A stretch of DNA of 39,701 bases from contig DDRS01000036.1 in the NCBI GenBank assembly GCA_002343685.1, positions 17,449 through 57,149 on the forward strand. The letters run 5' to 3'. Source of the DNA: Thiobacillus denitrificans. Its GTDB lineage: Bacteria; Pseudomonadota; Gammaproteobacteria; Burkholderiales; Thiobacillaceae. Made by a program: the position numbers and the translations under genes. The stretch's first letter is position 1, and every line of letters starts with the position of its first letter. Below are positions 38,621-39,701 of the stretch, one piece after another. The notes under the pieces were generated by a model. It did no database searches. It saw only the letters and a list, made by a program, of their open reading frames with translations, and had not been told where the DNA came from.

Positions 38621-39701
38621 ACTCAAACTTGCACTCGATCACCCGCCCGAGGCCTTGCGTGCGGCGATCCTGAAGCGCCTCGAACTGGTTGAGGACGATC
38701 TGCTCGGTTTCAGCATCTTCAAGCGCAGCTACGACGCGCGCAAGAAACACGCGCTGTTGCTGGTCTACGCGGTCGATATCGAAGTCAAGAACGAAGCGGG
38801 ACTGTTGGAGAAATTTCGCAACGACCGTCATGTCGCGCCGACGCCGGATATGTCGTATCACTTCGTGGGCCATGCGCCGGAGAATTTGGCGGAACGCCCG
38901 ATCGTGGTCGGCTTCGGCCCCTGCGGCATCTTCGCCGCGCTGGTGCTGGCGCAGATGGGTTTCAGGCCTATCGTTCTGGAGCGCGGCAAGGCGGTGCGCG
39001 AGCGTACCCAGGATACCTGGGGCTTGTGGCGCAAGCATGTGCTCAACCCGGAATCCAACGTGCAGTTCGGCGAGGGTGGGGCAGGCACGTTCTCCGATGG
39101 CAAACTCTACAGCCAGATCAAGGATCCCAAGCATCTCGGGCGCAAGGTGCTGACCGAGTTCGTCAAGGCCGGCGCGCCAGAGGAAATCCTCTACGTATCG
39201 AAGCCGCATATCGGCACCTTCCGCCTGGTCGGCATGGTCGAGACCATGCGTCACGAGATCGAGGCGCTGGGAGGCGAAATCCGCTTCCAGCAGCGTGTCA
39301 CGGACATGCTGATCGAGGATGGCCCCAATGGTAAAAATATCCGTGGCGTGACGCTCGCCAGCGGCGAGACGCTCGCCAGCAGCCACGTCATCCTCGCGCT
39401 CGGGCACAGCGCCCGCGATACCTTCGAGATGCTGCATGCGCGGGGCGTGTACATGGAGGCCAAGCCATTTTCCATCGGCTTTCGCATCGAACATCCGCAA
39501 TCTCTGATCGACAAGGCCAGGCTGGGCCCGAATGCGGGCAATCCGCTGCTTGGCGCGGCGGACTACAAACTGGTCCATCACGCGAAGAACGGCCGTTCGG
39601 TATACAGCTTCTGCATGTGTCCGGGGGGAACGGTGGTGGCGGCCACCTCCGAACCGGGCCGCGTGGTGACCAATGGCATGAGCCAGTATTCGCGCAACGA
39701 G
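38604..39701 (+). CDS. COG2509-type FAD-dependent protein, 3' end outside window
   Basis: The first 366 codons of a protein expected to be about 540 residues. An N-terminal domain of about 90 residues (MLRLTELKLALDHPPEALRAAILKRL... FKRSYDARKKHALLLVYAVDIEV) precedes a Rossmann FAD motif VVGFGPCGIFAALVLAQMGF. Typical family stretches are VLERGKAVRERTQDTW, NVQFGEGGAGTFSDGKLYSQI and AKPFSIGFRIEHPQSLID. It is an uncharacterised dehydrogenase-like flavoprotein common in proteobacterial chromosomes. Its ATG lies 17 bp inside the preceding flavoprotein gene, and the frame runs open to the window edge. Confidence 0.93.
   Translation, partial: MLRLTELKLALDHPPEALRAAILKRLELVEDDLLGFSIFKRSYDARKKHALLLVYAVDIEVKNEAGLLEKFRNDRHVAPTPDMSYHFVGHAPENLAERPIVVGFGPCGIFAALVLAQMGFRPIVLERGKAVRERTQDTWGLWRKHVLNPESNVQFGEGGAGTFSDGKLYSQIKDPKHLGRKVLTEFVKAGAPEEILYVSKPHIGTFRLVGMVETMRHEIEALGGEIRFQQRVTDMLIEDGPNGKNIRGVTLASGETLASSHVILALGHSARDTFEMLHARGVYMEAKPFSIGFRIEHPQSLIDKARLGPNAGNPLLGAADYKLVHHAKNGRSVYSFCMCPGGTVVAATSEPGRVVTNGMSQYSRNE

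Overview
The window comes from a GC-rich proteobacterium. A betaproteobacterium is the best guess, from the Tn4371-type conjugation/maintenance genes and the CzcCBA-type metal cargo, but no rRNA or tRNA is present to fix this. Most of the window looks like one integrated mobile element: a metal-resistance block at the left, a plasmid-like replication/partition/mobilisation backbone in the middle, a defence and toxin-antitoxin cargo region, and then what appears to be ordinary chromosome on the right.

1-9.4 kb, minus strand: a metal-efflux cluster read right to left. It holds an ArsR/SmtB regulator, a P1B-type ATPase with APC in place of the usual CPC, a DUF302 protein, a two-CxxCH cytochrome c, a SHOCT membrane protein, a Met-rich Spy/CpxP-like periplasmic protein, a small Cys/His exported protein, and a CzcC-CzcB-CzcA tripartite RND pump whose CzcA runs off the left edge. 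The regulator has a promoter whose geometry predicts a leaderless mRNA, with a perfect 12-bp palindrome between -35 and -10. Divergent from it lies an undecaprenyl-diphosphate phosphatase (uppP), as in the lead-resistance PbrA/PbrB pairing.

9.4-23.4 kb: a decayed IS3-family remnant separates uppP from the backbone. The backbone, almost all on the minus strand, encodes in transcription order a RadC/JAB protein, a large ParB, DUF736, two DUF2958 paralogues, DUF6499/DUF2285, an AlpA-like helix-turn-helix protein, a RepA-type initiator, ParA, a small RHH-like protein, DUF2840, a TraF-type signal peptidase and a VirD2-like DUF3363 relaxase. The repA-parA gap carries a DnaA box, an AT-rich stretch and three iteron-like repeats, so it is a candidate replication origin. 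A 95-aa XRE regulator is the only plus-strand gene here. A roughly 115-140-bp leader sequence is duplicated upstream of the second DUF2958 gene and of radC.

23.9-36.9 kb: defence and toxin-antitoxin cargo. (i) A three-gene operon with an XRE-ImmA/IrrE metallopeptidase. (ii) An opposing operon of two proteins with nuclease-like cores (a CoiA-like D...ExE pattern and a Mrr-like D...QxK pattern), preceded by a possible 48-aa ORF; this is my best candidate for an undescribed system. (iii) A PIN toxin with an excisionase-like antitoxin. (iv) A frameshifted HNH endonuclease followed by a Rad50/RloC-like ATPase with a CPxC motif. (v) A HigB-HigA-DUF3223-TIGR02391 (HEPN-like) operon. (vi) An AbiEi antitoxin whose AbiEii partner survives only as a 36-codon stub. 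No integrase is visible, so the recombination module is lost or outside the window.

36.9-39.7 kb, plus strand: a degenerate direct repeat and two overlapping flavoprotein genes (TIGR03862-type, then a COG2509-type protein cut by the right edge), likely host chromosome. All calls rest on reading the sequence and recalled family features; no database search was run.
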